From Helianthus annuus (taxonomy: Eukaryota; Streptophyta; Magnoliopsida; Asterales; Asteraceae): 64,000 bases of DNA. Positions within the stretch are counted from its first letter, which is position 1. Every line of letters starts with the position of its first letter. The stretch spans positions 122,383,127-122,447,126 of the forward strand of contig NC_035435.2 in NCBI RefSeq assembly GCF_002127325.2, in the 5' to 3' direction. Both the position numbers and the translations under genes were made by a program. Positions 21,769-33,471 of this stretch are shown here, in pieces. The notes below the pieces were generated by a model. That model ran no database searches. It saw only the letters and a program-made list of their open reading frames with translations, and had not been told where the DNA came from.

Positions 21769-24091
21769 TTTAACTCCGGAATATTTATGTAGTTCATATT
21801 CCTTGTTCGGTTTGTCCAAATTTTTGGGTATAAATTATATATTTATTTTCTTGGAATTTTGGTAATATTTTGTATTGTAATTCTTGGTATTTTGGTAAGT
21901 TATATTATTTCAAGTCCTAAAAAAATATAACTAATACACATAATATACAAGTAATCACACAAATTGTGACATCCAAATATATATTTTCCTAAATATATAC
22001 TTAATCATTTTTATTTATCAAAAACAATCTCCAGCCTTTGTAATTTTTGCAACAAAAATTACGGAAAATTTTATATGAAAAACCATGGTTAAAATTTTCT
22101 TATAATCACTTGTTTAAAAATATTTTTCTAAGTGTTTAAATTCTAGAAAAAATTTACCATAGTTTCCCCTTCAAAATGGTGGTTTCCATGCTTTCAAAGT
22201 ATATCATTTTCTTTTAAAATCATCACAATTCAACAACAAATCAAACAATACTTACCATAAGGCAAAATCATGCCATTTACACTACTTCATGAACTTGAAA
22301 TTTTTGTAAAATTTGTAGTAACTTACCATGTTAATTAGTAGACTTAGTTACCCGTTAAAACATGGTTATTTGTTTGTAAATCACATTCTTGAAAATTTTA
22401 GACTTTCACAACTTGTAAAATGATTTTTCTAAAAATCATCCTTTTGAATTTTTCTTGTTAACAACATATTTTTACACTTGATTTAACACTAAAAACATGG
22501 TTAGTTTCTTTAAGAATCATGGTTAGGTAAATCTTGTAATTTAACTTGGTTTCTTGAGAAAACTAGTTTTGAAATCATCCTTCTACAAGATTTATATTAT
22601 GTTTTGATCATCATCATTCAAGAAAAACACTTCATCTTTCAAGTTCATGTTTACATAAAGGATGATCATCTTGGTTTTTCACAAGATCATCCACTCACTT
22701 GCTAGATCATGTGTTTAATCACAATCTAGCAAGTCTCTTATGATGTTTAACATCATAAACACAAGTAATCTACCATCAAGATGCACACATGCACTAAAAC
22801 AACAATGATTCTTATGATTTAGAGCTTTATGTTAAGAGTTATGTTCTTGTTCTTTGATGTTCTTCATGTTTAGTCTTTTACATATACTTTTAACCATCAT
22901 AATAAGAAGTAAAATGGGATTATAAGAGTCTTACTACTAGCACAAGGCTAGGGAAGGAACCAAAGATGATGAAGATGATAAACTAGGTGGATAAAAGCTC
23001 TAGAGAAAGGTCCTTCAAACTCCAATGCTTCCTGGCTTCTTTACTATGCTTCTTGCACCTCTTAATCACCTTGGAATGCTTGTTAGTGGAATGAAAATGG
23101 ATGTAGTGTATGTGTGTGTTGTGACCGTGAGCAAGAAGAGGGAGGAGAGAAAAAGGTAAGTTGGATGATGAAGAAATGAGTTGTGTAAGGGACTTGTGTG
23201 TTATAAATAAATCTTTCTAGCAATCAAATAACTAATGGGTCTTATGTTCTTAAGGCACCCAACAAATCAATTAAACAATTCATACAAAATCATGGGGTGG
23301 GTCCCATGTTCCCAACCGTGAATTAGGGAGGGGGGGTAGTTAGGTTGTGATGTGAAGTTAAAGATCTTGGTTAGTTTTCAAGGGTAATAGTTAGTGTTAT
23401 ATGTGTTATAACGTTTTAGGGTGTGTTATGATGTTTGGTAACCATAACTAGCTCAGAAATGTTAAAACAATACTTCTAGTGAAAATTTGGTGTTTCAGGT
23501 AGCGTCTGGTTGTTCGGTTGGTTACCGGTTTGTTAGGGTGCTAAATTACGCAGTTTAGTGAGCTTTATGTAGGCTTTTATAACAGTTTTGATTCCCGACA
23601 CTTAGGAAAGTATTCTGGACCATTAAACCATAATTCTGCATTATATTTTGATGTTAAAATGCTGAAAATTGCTGAATTTTATTGTTTTTTGCAGAATTTT
23701 GCAGTTTTAGTGTGTTTCGGGCACTTTCCGGCACTTAAATCATCACTCGGAAGGCAGTTTTGTGATCCCTACATTCCTACACACTATTCTAGTGTAAATC
23801 TTGGTTTCGGGCTCATTCTGTGTCTTAACATCTTGTCTACCTGAGTACTGAACTCCCATCAGTACTTCTATTTTGTCTGATAACTGTGCTAACTTTGTTT
23901 CGTGCACTAACTGAATCATACGGTGTTGCATGCAATAATGATAAATAATCTTGCAACATGTAATGCACTTGTATGTATATGACAGCATTTAGAAAATCAT
24001 TCATGTCATTAATTAAATCGAGCACAGTCATTAACTCAGAAATTTTTGTTTAATTATTGTACGGACATACGGAAAATTGACAATTGTCACA
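20154..24091 (-). mobile_element. Large solo LTR (about 3.9 kb) in the protease gene
   Basis: On the minus strand it starts TGTGACAATTGTCAATTTTCC and ends GCGGAAGCG...GGGTGTGACA, with TG...CA ends and a perfect 5-bp target copy GACAA (20149-20153 and 24092-24096). It has no PBS, gag or pol, and no second LTR, so it is a solo LTR left by recombination between two LTRs. The sequence is strongly AT-rich. It differs from the LTRs of elements 1-3, so it belongs to another LTR family. It falls between the Asp and Cys of the protease catalytic centre. Confidence 0.8.
21735..21766. repeat. (TA)n microsatellite in solo LTR
   Basis: About 16 uninterrupted TA units inside the solo LTR. Confidence 0.9.
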
Positions 24092-24096
24092 GACAA

Positions 24097-24668
24097 CAAT
24101 GAAAAAGAGGTTACAAATAAACAAAAATATGGTGATGTGTCTGAAAAAACAGTAAGTTTTCCGACTTATGCTTTTAAAACACAATATAAACCACCTAATC
24201 TTTTTGTTTTTTTTTTTTCTGTAGAGGAATGCTTTGGCAGGTTACCTTAAATCTGTTGGTCATCCAAATGCATATGATATAAAGGACATAGAACCAGTTA
24301 GAATGGAGATGAAATGGAGGACAAAAGATAACGGCATTGACTGTGGTATATTATGTATGCGTCATATGGAATGTTATAACGGTGAAGAAGTCGAAAAATG
24401 GAATTGTGGGTTTCATGAGGAATATGAACAACCTGCAATTATCAAGAAGGGTAAAAACAAAAAACAAGTGAACAAGCAGACCGCACAACTTGAAGATTTA
24501 AGATAAAAGTTTATCACAAAAATATTATTGCACGATCTAAACGAACGCAAAGATTATGTTATTGAGGATTCAAGGAAGTTTCGCAACCTCAGTGCAAAAC
24601 TTAAAAAACTTTCTTATGACACTAGTTTAGAAAGGATTCGAGAGAGGCTTGCTCTTGCTGGTTTATGA
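24097..24668 (+). pseudogene. MULE ULP1-type gene, C-terminal protease part
   Basis: Resumes in frame after the solo LTR. A short exon ends at a GTAAGT donor (24151); the last exon runs from 24225 after TTTCTGTAG. It encodes AGYLKSVGHPNAYDIKD and the C48 catalytic Cys motif NGIDCGILCMRHMECY. A premature TAA at 24504-24506 interrupts the frame, but homologous-looking C-terminal sequence (KILLHDLNERKDYV, then LERIRERLALAGL) continues to TGA at 24666-24668. With the His and Asp at 19963-20153 the Cys completes the catalytic residues. ULP1-type enzymes cleave SUMO-like proteins. Why MULEs carry them is not known. Confidence 0.75.
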
Positions 24669-25520
24669 ATTTATCTTGTTTAAAACAATTACTTTGATTT
24701 AGAAATGCTAGTCATTATAAAACGCAATATTTTGTCTTTTATTCTAATTTATCATATAACGCAATATTTTGTTGGTATATTTTGTTTAAAACATATACTT
24801 AGAGTTACAAATGCTACTTATTGTTCGTTATTTTAAAACGCAATACAATGTCTTTGTTTATTTTTCATGTCTTATCATATAACGCAATGATTCAAGATAG
24901 GATTGATATTTTAAAATTTTGTACAATTTATCAATAAAATTTTTAAATAATATGTTTAAAAGAAAGGGTACATAGATATTGAAATGCTATTATGCTAAAA
25001 CGCAACATTTTATTTTATACACTTGTTTTCTTTTTGTACTATTATAAAACGCAACATTTTAATAGTACGCTAAAACTCAACATTGTCTATTTCATTGTTG
25101 TTTGACTTATGTTATTTATTATAAAACGCAATACAATCTGTTTCCTAATTATTCATGTGCAAACATATAACGCAATGCATCTATATAAAACGCAATAAAT
25201 GATTTTTTACTGTTTCTATAACGCAAAAAAAATATAGGATTAATGACAATAATAACAATCATAAAACTACTATTTTATACTCTTTCTAAAACGCATTGTT
25301 ATTAAATAAAATAATAATAAATGAGAAAATGATATGACAAAAAATACTAACACCTTAAAGACAAAAGAAATTGATAAGACAAAAAATAATAATCATTATT
25401 ATCAGAGAAAACTTAAAAAGCTTTTTGGATTCCTGATAAAATGCTGTATGATTGAACAATCAATTCAAAGAAAAAACTGAAATATAATCATTATTACCAC
25501 ACTTAATACCAATCCCTCGA
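24669..25520. repeat. Intergenic spacer rich in ATAAAACGCAAT motifs
   Basis: About eleven exact or near copies (TAAAACGCAAT, ATAACGCAAT, AAAACGCAAC) lie between the protease gene and the small third gene, all in the same orientation. No gene seen. Confidence 0.8.
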
Positions 25521-25537
25521 CCAATCCATTATATAAG
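25521..25537 (+). promoter_or_regulatory. CCAAT/TATA promoter of the small MULE gene
   Basis: CCAAT at 25521 and TATATAAG at 25530-25537 lie about 65-80 bp upstream of the ATG at 25602, normal plant spacing with a start of transcription near 25560. Confidence 0.55.
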
Positions 25538-25601
25538 AACAAAAACCCTAAATTATATTCACATTCCTCATACACCAATACCCAACCACAAACACACACA
25601 A

Positions 25602-26141
25602 ATGGCTAATCAAGAATTATCAGTTTGGTGGGTTCAAAGAGAACATTTCGTTCTTCAGTTTCTTGATGGTCACAAAATAAGATACCATTCCGTTGCTTCT
25701 GTTCTAGAAAACCGCAATGAGAATGTTTTGAGAAAGATGAATGAACTAGGAATACCACCAGAATATTAGACAGATCAGGCAGCCGCACTATTCAAAATTC
25801 TGCACAAAAGGTATGGAAATCCGAATGAAATGGCAATTGAAGATACACAAGTTACATCTTGGGAGTTCGTTGAGGACACTTTCAAAATTTCAGTGACTTG
25901 GGACAATGGCGATGTGGAGCTATACGACCCAAAAGACATATCTTCCAGTGAGGATATAAGCTTTTTGAAGCAGTTATCTGAAATTCCTATCATCAACAAC
26001 TCTGCAAGCAAATTTGCAGAGAGGCTCCAGAAGGCAGTAAAATCACAGGTTGAACTTTGGACTCAATCTGAAAGTGACGAGGAAATCCCAAATGGAAGCT
26101 TAGGGTACTCATCTGAAGAAGAAACCAACTTTGATCCATGA
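25602..26141 (+). pseudogene. Small third MULE gene, unknown protein (one stop)
   Basis: A 179-codon frame starting MANQELSVWWVQREHF and ending EETNFDP, broken by one TAG at about 25767. I do not recognise the family. Visible parts: an N-terminal segment with WWVQREHFVLQFLDGHKI, a middle segment ISVTWDNGDVELYDPKD that looks like paired beta strands, a helical AERLQKAVKSQVELW, and an acidic C-terminus. There is no membrane span or zinc motif. It has its own CCAAT/TATA promoter, lies downstream of the protease gene and converges on the transposase gene. It could be an accessory DNA-binding or anti-silencing factor, by analogy with extra genes in other MULEs; that is speculation. Confidence 0.6.
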
Positions 26142-26611
26142 TGTTGATGTTGCTTTCCAGTGGTTGTGGTTTGTTATGCTAGTAATTTTTATTTGATGTT
26201 ATTAGGGTACTAGAACAAAAATGATAGAAGTAATTTTGTGGTTTGTAAATAGGTGATGATAGTGTTTTATTCATCATCTTTGTTTTTAACTTTTATCATC
26301 TATATAACGCAATATTAAAGATATCCATTTGTTGTTCATGTTTAATTTGTTCTGTGTTGATAAAGTAATATCAATTCATTGTTGTTATCATAAAATGGAA
26401 TAAACAAAAAATTCTACTTGCTGTATATTGTTATATGTATAAAACGCAATAACAATTCATTGTTGTTATCATAAAACGCAATTAAAAAAATAGCTGATAT
26501 TTATGTGGGATATCATAAAACGTAATAACAAAAATAGCTGAAACCTATACATCATAAAACGAAATAACAATTTTTTTTCTTTTTTATTAATATCAGAATT
26601 TTTATACAAAC
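26142..26611. repeat. Spacer between convergent MULE genes, motif-bearing
   Basis: Holds ATAACGCAAT near 26304, ATAAAACGCAAT near 26438 and 26472, and decayed forms ATAAAACGTAAT and ATAAAACGAAAT. It must contain the terminators of both converging genes; no clear signal fixed. Confidence 0.7.
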
Positions 26612-27487
26612 TTACATTATATTGCTAGACCCTATAGCATTAGAAGAAACCTTCTCTTTACATGTGCTACTGTTATGTCCTTTTCCACCACATACACGGC
26701 ACGATTTATGGATCTTTGATGATTTCTGAATTGCAATCTCACGATTAGACTTAATCCTTTTTTGTACACCGCATCCTTTTGTCCTTATTTTGATCGGGAC
26801 ACGAATCATAGAATCAGACTTTTCTAAGTTCCCTCCCATATCAGCAAACCTATCTTTGCGACTAGGAGGCGGCGCAGCAACCATAACCTCATCCGCTTTA
26901 TCAATATAACCTTTAGTATGATCTCCGTAACGACACAGCTCATCTAAATCCCCAACCAACCTATTAACCACATATTCATTTGCTACAACGATTTCTCTAA
27001 AAACTTTATCAATTTCACTACTCCTACCAATTTCATCAAACCGAATATTGCAATGAATTGAGCCATTCGAAACAACATCTCTCATCCATCTTCTAAGAAC
27101 ATATCTTCTAGGAAACTCAGTTATATCATCATACCGTAGAACATAAAATATATGGCGGCACAATATACCAAATTGTTCAAACCGTTTGCAAGTACAGCTT
27201 ATACTTAAACCATCTTCTTATTTGCTGTATTGAACCTGTAATAAAAATTAAAATACTATATAAAATTAGTGAAATGTAATATAAAACGCAATGAATACTA
27301 ATAAGTATAATAAAAAATTAAACATATGATCATATAATATTAAAACGTAATAAACATAATGATAAAACGCAACTAATGATGAAAAACATAAAACGCAATA
27401 GATGTTTAAAACAATATCAATTTAAAAAATTACCTTGAATAAAGATGTGCATGGCTGTTTGAAATCCTTTATTTCATAACATTGAAC
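26612..27487 (-). pseudogene. FAR1-type MULE transposase, C-terminal part
   Basis: The last exon (27235-26612) encodes the SWIM zinc finger C-T-C...ILCRH (CTCKRFEQFGILCRHIFYVL), the FPRRYVLRRW block usual after it, and a C-terminal CCHC knuckle CRVCGGKGHNSSTC before the stop. The preceding short coding piece (27482-27434, YEIKDFKQPC) joins the upstream part at 56522 across element 2. A TAA lies shortly before the SWIM finger. The intron at 27240-27433 has GT/AG borders and motif copies. SWIM domains are standard in MULE/FAR1 transposases. Confidence 0.8.
27240..27433. repeat. Transposase intron with ATAAAACGCAAT motifs
   Basis: Copies near 27280, 27363 and 27389 and a decayed TAAAACGTAAT near 27338. 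In the sense of the transposase gene they read ATTGCGTTTTAT. Confidence 0.75.
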
Positions 27488-30400
27488 TGTAATACCACGT
27501 AAAAACGTGTCCAATTATGTAAAGACACGTGTCCTAAACTCTAATTATATGAAAGTTTGAGTTTGAAGGACTAAAGTTGACAAATGATGAAATTATGTAT
27601 GCGAAGGAACTAAAAGTGTCAACATGCCAAACTTGTGCCTCTGAATGACCATACGTGATGAATATATTCTTAAACGAGTGATTGATTGGATATAAGAAGC
27701 CGTTTACGAAAATAATCAGAAGATTATGAACTACAGGGGTTAAACATGTCAACATGTTAAGTCTTACCTCTGAGTGACCTTTTAACGAACCCGAGGCTTC
27801 GAAATATTCAAATATACTCTCAAGAATAAGTGATATAAATTTCATGAGGTTTCGAGATCGATATACGTTGTTTATGCAAATTCCCAAGAATTAGGGTTTA
27901 AAGTGTCAATGAGGCGAAACTTATGTTTTCGGTGATCAATTAACGAAACCGGGCCTAACAGAGTTTGGTTGTACTCCCTTGAACCTCTAAACTAACTACA
28001 AGGGCCTTATATGCCAAAAATGAAAGAAATAAAGCTGTAAAAGGTCCAGGGACTGAATCTGCCAACAATTGAAACTTTTTAAACTGGTGCCACACCACTA
28101 CACGGGCCGCGTAGCCCTTGATGATTCCTTACGCGGGCCGCGTAGCAGCTGCCAGCGTCCAAAAAACTGGCAGTTGCATGTTGCAGCCTGTTACACCGAC
28201 TTTGGAGCCATTTTTTCGATTCCAGGAGCTATTTGATGGTATTAGGAAACCACTAGGACACCTGGGGTGATCCTAGGCCCTTCCAAAACAACTGCAAACA
28301 TCTGAAAGCATGGGAAATTTGTATATAAGAGAGCCTAAGTTCTTGTTCATATGCACACTTGTTTGCAACAACCTTCAAAACACATCTCTGGAGCTAGCAA
28401 GCATTAGGAGAAGACTTAGAAGTGTAGAAAAGATAGCAAGGACCTTGGGTAAGAGTTTTAATCCCTGCTTAGTCCTTTTAATTAGTTTAAAAACCGAAAA
28501 GTCAAACATATCGTAATTAAGCTTTGACTTTTGGTTTAATCATAAATGGTCCAGCCACTGACCGAAACAAAAGTGGTTATGGAAGATATTAAGGTAGGTG
28601 ATTAACCTTTAAAAGGGCACCTCCTAATTATTTCGTTTGACTAGTAAATTGTCGGGTCAAACTAGTTAGTCAAAAAGTCAAACTGGACAGAAAGTTTAAA
28701 AATGGTTTAAACTAATAAAACAGAGGTTCTAATTTATATTTTAACATTCTAATGACATGGTAATTAGTATTAGAACATGTTTAATCAGGTCTAACCCGGC
28801 AATTATCAGTCTAAGGTCAGTTTATAACCGGAAGTCGCAAAAGCTTGACTTTTACTTTGACTTTCAGTTCTGACCCGTTTAAACTTAATTCTCCCATGTT
28901 TTAAGCTTCCATTAGGACCACATTATTCAGTAGTATAACCCTCTGGACTTATATTGCTTGGTTCTTAGTAGTTTGAATTATATGCACTCGTTTGTTAATA
29001 TGCTTATAAATGCCATAAATGCCCTTTTGGCATATAAATGAGATTTTTAGAAATGTGATAGGATAAAAACCTTTGCTACAGATATATAAGCTTGTCCTAA
29101 AAATTTGACATCAGTTCTTGATCTCAAATAGAAGTTATGCTCAATATCGTAATTAGAAGCCTTTTATTAATTAAATTGCGATATCATGCATAATACATGT
29201 TTAAAATTGGATTTTGAACCAAAAATCATTACCTACTGTTAAGATATTATTTTTAAGGAATTTTAAGATTTTTGGTCAGATTATAATCTGTTTAAAACAT
29301 AGAGTTCTTGTGTAATTCGGTTAATGACGATAATACCCTTTTCATGCATAAAATGAGATTAACAAATGATTTGAATGCCAAACCTTTTCCTACTGATTTC
29401 ATACATTAAATAAATTATTTTGAGCATTTAAAACTGCAAAATCTTAGATTTATATAAACATCTTGATTATCGTCAATTAGCGAGTTTTACACTAATTAGG
29501 TGCATAGTATGGTTTAAAACCATATTTAACATCTAAGACTTGTTACCTACTGAATTTTTAAACAAATTTTAATATTATTAAAGTAAGTATAAGTTATGAA
29601 CTCAGATTTCCAAAAATGTCCTTAAAAGCCTATGTGAAATGGCCAAAATGCCCTTTCGGGGCATAGTTAAGCCATAAATGGTAAACCTCACATATATGTA
29701 ATATCTTACTGATGTAATGAGATAAAATAAATACTTTTACTGATTACCAAAGACCAGAACTTCAGTTTGTTATAAAATCTCTTTTATAATTATTAAAATG
29801 ACCAAAATGCCCTTACAGGACTTAAATTGGTTTTAAATACTTTTTGGGCATATATGTTAACATCCTACTGATGTATTAACATATTTTAAGCATAATAACA
29901 TTTGAGACCTGTATATAATTCATTTGGTTACCCGTTACGCATTTATGCGTTCGGGTCGGTTTATGTGACTAGTTTACGTAAAATAGCCGAAACGGGTTTA
30001 ACCTTATCATTAAATCCTCAAATTCCAGAATGTGTTTAGTTTACCCATATTATACAAGTATCCAAGGTTGTCGGGTCTAAATCATATTCTATTCCGGTCT
30101 CCGCTTAATCTAGCGTTTAGAACTGAAAAGTTTCTTTCTAGCTAGCCGGTCTAAGTCTTTGACTTAACTAAAGACCCGTTAGCATCCTAATAGGTTATTA
30201 AACCTTCTATACAGATTAAGTAGCATCCAGTAGAAGGTATCATTATAAAGCTTTAGGATTATATGGCTGAGTACCTTTCACATTTAAGCTCAGGTAAATA
30301 CTTTTAACTTATTTTCCCTTATACGGGCTTGGGATATGGTATTATAATAATACCACTTGGTCGGGTATGAAATCATTTAATCAGATTGTGATTAATAAAT

Positions 30401-31119
30401 TTACGTAACCCGTTTTAATCTGTCTTGTTTGATAACATAAACATTGGGGGTTAATTCGACCGTGTCCTAGATATCCTCGGCTCATTTCATTTGAAAATGG
30501 CCACGACCTATGCACGGGGTGTAGGCATACACCTGACTGATGCAAATGCTAAAATATAAACCCACATGTTGGGGATAACTCCTTTGTGGGTTCTATAAGT
30601 GGTGAGTCGGTTAATCATGACCGGCTTCCAACCGGCCCCAATTGTATGATAAACATATAAATCTGTATACAAGATTATCTTTAAATAATTGTCCCAAGTT
30701 ATAAATGATTTGTGCCTTGTGCACTTAAATCAATTTTCATAAATGTTTTCAAAAGAGTCAGTTAATTGTATTTATCAGTGTATACTGACGTATTTTCTAA
30801 AGACTGATTGACAGGTACCTCTCGTAAATAGGCTGGAGCTATTAGGTGTCGTATAAGAGGATCTTGCAAGTCCTTAGATACCTGAAGTCTGTTATTTTGG
30901 TTTCTTGTATTTTATTTATGATCCGCCTGTGGATCTTATTACAATCCAGTCTGTATATTCTTTCATTCGGACACTCAGACATTATGGTTTGTAATAGTTT
31001 ATTGACCAAGCCTTCCGCTGTTCTATTATATTGTGTGTATTGACAATGATGATATCAACTACGTCACGATACTCCCCGCCGGGCCCACCGGTAATATGTG
31101 GAAATATCGGGGTGTGACA
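27488..31119 (+). repeat. Element 2 5' LTR
   Basis: Begins TGTAATACCACG and ends GGGGTGTGACA, 3632 bp. It has GGGCCGC boxes near 28101 and 28132 and a TATA box at 28322. Confidence 0.9.
28322..28329 (+). promoter_or_regulatory. TATA box in element 2 5' LTR
   Basis: TATATAAG, about 190-220 bp after the GC-rich boxes, with a copy at 52847-52854 in the 3' LTR. Confidence 0.65.
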
Positions 31120-31122
31120 GGT

Positions 31123-31134
31123 TGGTATCAGAGC
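31123..31134 (+). promoter_or_regulatory. Primer binding site (tRNA-iMet), element 2
   Basis: TGGTATCAGAGC, 3 bp after the LTR end, as in element 1. Confidence 0.9.
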
Positions 31135-31305
31135 CAACATTGAGGGAATTAAACACTGACCTTTTGTGTTTAATCTCAATGACACAATAAGCACATTCCT
31201 TAGACTTCCGAGTCTAGGCCAATGACCTAGGATTTATTCTTAACTTTCCTTTGCTGTTTATATTTTATTTTATTTTGATTGTTTTGAGAGGTATAATCAT
31301 CAATA

Positions 31306-32537
31306 ATGTCGCCCAGAGTACGAGGCAAAGGAAAGGGTCCAATGAGAGCTGGACCATCAGCACATGCAGGACCTTCCCATAGGCGCACTCCGTTTGCGTC
31401 ATTTTCTAGCTCGAATTCACATGACCAATGGGGCCATTCGTTTGAACCCGCGAGACATTCGGTCTCGTTGAGTTCATCACCTTCTTTTCATCCATCATTC
31501 GGGCCGCCTGTCCCAGACGAGCCCCAACATTCCCATCACTCTCATGATTCACATCATTCACTTGAATCCCACCATTCCCACCAATCCTATCATTCCTTGC
31601 ATTCTCATTCTTTCCATCACTCGGATTCCACCTACTCTCTAGCCCAGTTAACCCCAATGACTATGTCAATGATTTTCTGGGTTTCAATCCTCTAGGACCC
31701 GAGGATCACTTCTCCCAGGAGATGGAAAGGGATGACGACCCGGACCCAGAACTGCAAACCGGAACACCGGGCCACCCTATCAGCATCTCGAGCGGTTCTC
31801 CATATCAAGGATCGTCATATCATGGGCCCGATTCATTTGCCGAAAGGTGGAACCAACATGAATGGGCATTTACCCCTTCATATCACAACTCTCCTGCTCA
31901 ACCTCCTTTGGATGAGCCGCACCTTCAAGCAGTTTCTCTCCCACCTCTTCCTGTTGAGGAGCCACCTCAACAACCACCTTAACCACCTCCCGAGCTGCCG
32001 AGGCGAAGGAGGAATGCACGAATATCCGTGCGAGGAGGACCTCGGTTCAGTTCTCCTCAAGGTTCAAGCTCTTACCCTCCTATCCCTGAGGACCCACAAA
32101 TGGGTGGACCCTCGCACGCGGTGCCGGAAGACGATCCTCCGCCGGTTTCTTATGCACCACCGCCACCGCCAGTGGGTTTCGACAACCCGATACCAACATA
32201 CCCAGGTTCGTCTATGTATAACCCATCTGGATATCCAACCACTGTGGATTATGGATATCAAACCTCTGCGGGTTATGGAACCCAAGATCCGTATCTTACG
32301 GCTGCACAGTACAATGCACTTTATCCTTCTTCTTACCCTCCAGTTTACCCAACTGGATATCCGGTGCAGGGGTATCAATACCCGCCATATCAGCAACCTC
32401 TTCCTCCCCAACAGGAGCAAACTCAGGAGATTTTACAGAGGTTAGACAGGGTTGAGCGTAAAGCAGATGAAACCAACAAGAAGCACAACAGCTTTCTCAA
32501 GGGACTTGCAAGTCTCATCAAAGGCAAAAAGAAATAG
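31306..32537 (+). pseudogene. ORF0 of element 2 (frameshift and stop)
   Basis: Homologue of the ORF0 in elements 1 and 3, starting MSPRVRGKGKG. A 1-nt deletion near 31650 shifts the frame, and a TAA at 31981 (probably from a Gln codon) stops it again. The conserved blocks remain readable across three frames: ARHS and SFGP, then GPEDHF, GTPGHPISISSGS, HGPDSFAERW and WAFTPS, then a C-terminus with QEILQRLDRVERKADE and FLKGLASLIKGKKK. A His/Ser-rich stretch (31540-31620) is an expansion private to this copy. Confidence 0.8.
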
Positions 32538-32575
32538 AAAGTTGTTACTGTATTTTGTATTTTATTTTCAATCAA

Positions 32576-32653
32576 GTCCATGTGAGGACATTTTATTTTC
32601 AGTACATAGTCCCTGCGAGGACTTATTTCTGTTTCTGTAGCCCCTGCGTGGGC
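32576..32653 (+). ncRNA. Hairpin array, element 2 (three stem-loops)
   Basis: 32576-32589 GTCC/GGAC with loop ATGTGA. 32608-32623 AGTCC/GGACT with loop CTGCGA. 32640-32653 GCCC/GGGC with loop CTGCGT. Same position after ORF0 as in elements 1 and 3. Shortly downstream is GACCCGTTTGGGGCA, the counterpart of GACCCGTTTAGGGCA in element 1. Confidence 0.65.
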
Positions 32654-32864
32654 AGTATGTTTGTTCAAGACCCGTTTGGGGCACCTTTGTAATAGTTTAA
32701 TGTTTAATGGAATTTATTTGGATTTTAAATATGTATTTTATTACATCATCATGCTATATCTTTTCAATTTTTATATTGATCTGCCAAAGAGGTTCTTAGA
32801 GGTATAACCTAGCCAAAATATTAAATGGCTATGATGGTACAACCTTTTTAAGAAAATAAATCCC

Positions 32865-32890
32865 TGTTAACATCTGTAAACATGTTAACA
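32865..32890 (+). ncRNA. Conserved TGTTAACAT hairpin, element 2
   Basis: A perfect 9-bp inverted repeat TGTTAACAT/ATGTTAACA with loop CTGTAAAC, preceded by CCC as in the other two elements. Confidence 0.65.
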
Positions 32891-33471
32891 TTCCTGGCTG
32901 TACGGTACGAGAAACCACACAAGCTTCCAAATATACTTGGATTTTTCCAAGTCACTTTCATAGCCTATATAATCAATGTGAATCATGGCTAATAAACATC
33001 AATATGATGTATACACAAAACATCCATTTGAGATGTGTGCTTATAAGCAAAGGTGTAATAATGACAATGAAAGTTTTATTTTATAAACTTCTTGTCAAAA
33101 AGGCGATGAACTATGTTCGACCCTTAAAAGATCAATGATCTAAGAGATCGTTGGTTATGTTTTAATCGTCCTTGTGACAAGGCCTTTTGTGCCATCTAAA
33201 TGTCCTTCGAGACGAGCCTTGTACTATATGAAAATATCTTTCATGACATTAACAGTTGTGATTTTTATCCCCTGTCTAATAAATATATAAAGGATTTTAT
33301 CCTATTGATTGCTTATACTGGTTCTGTTGTAGCCTAGGCAAATCATGATTAAATTGATTTTATTTAAAATGGTCTATATGGTTTAATAATACCATGACCA
33401 TCTGATCATCAATGCGATGATTCATTATGTAATTTAAATATATCATTATTGTTTGATATAGTACACGAATC
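32891..33471 (+). other. Element 2 leader before gag
   Basis: Non-coding. It has a single weak counterpart of the element 1 tandem unit (AAACATCCATTTGAGATG, near 33018), so the array in element 1 probably expanded from such a unit. No frame supported. Confidence 0.5.

Noticed and set aside
20154..24091. A complete retrotransposon in the protease gene
   Set aside because: No PBS, PPT, gag, pol or second LTR was found; TG...CA ends with one TSD pair indicate a solo LTR.
1955..27433. AAAACGCAAT as degenerate telomere repeat
   Set aside because: Copies are dispersed with variable spacing, never in head-to-tail arrays, and do not match the plant telomere unit TTTAGGG.
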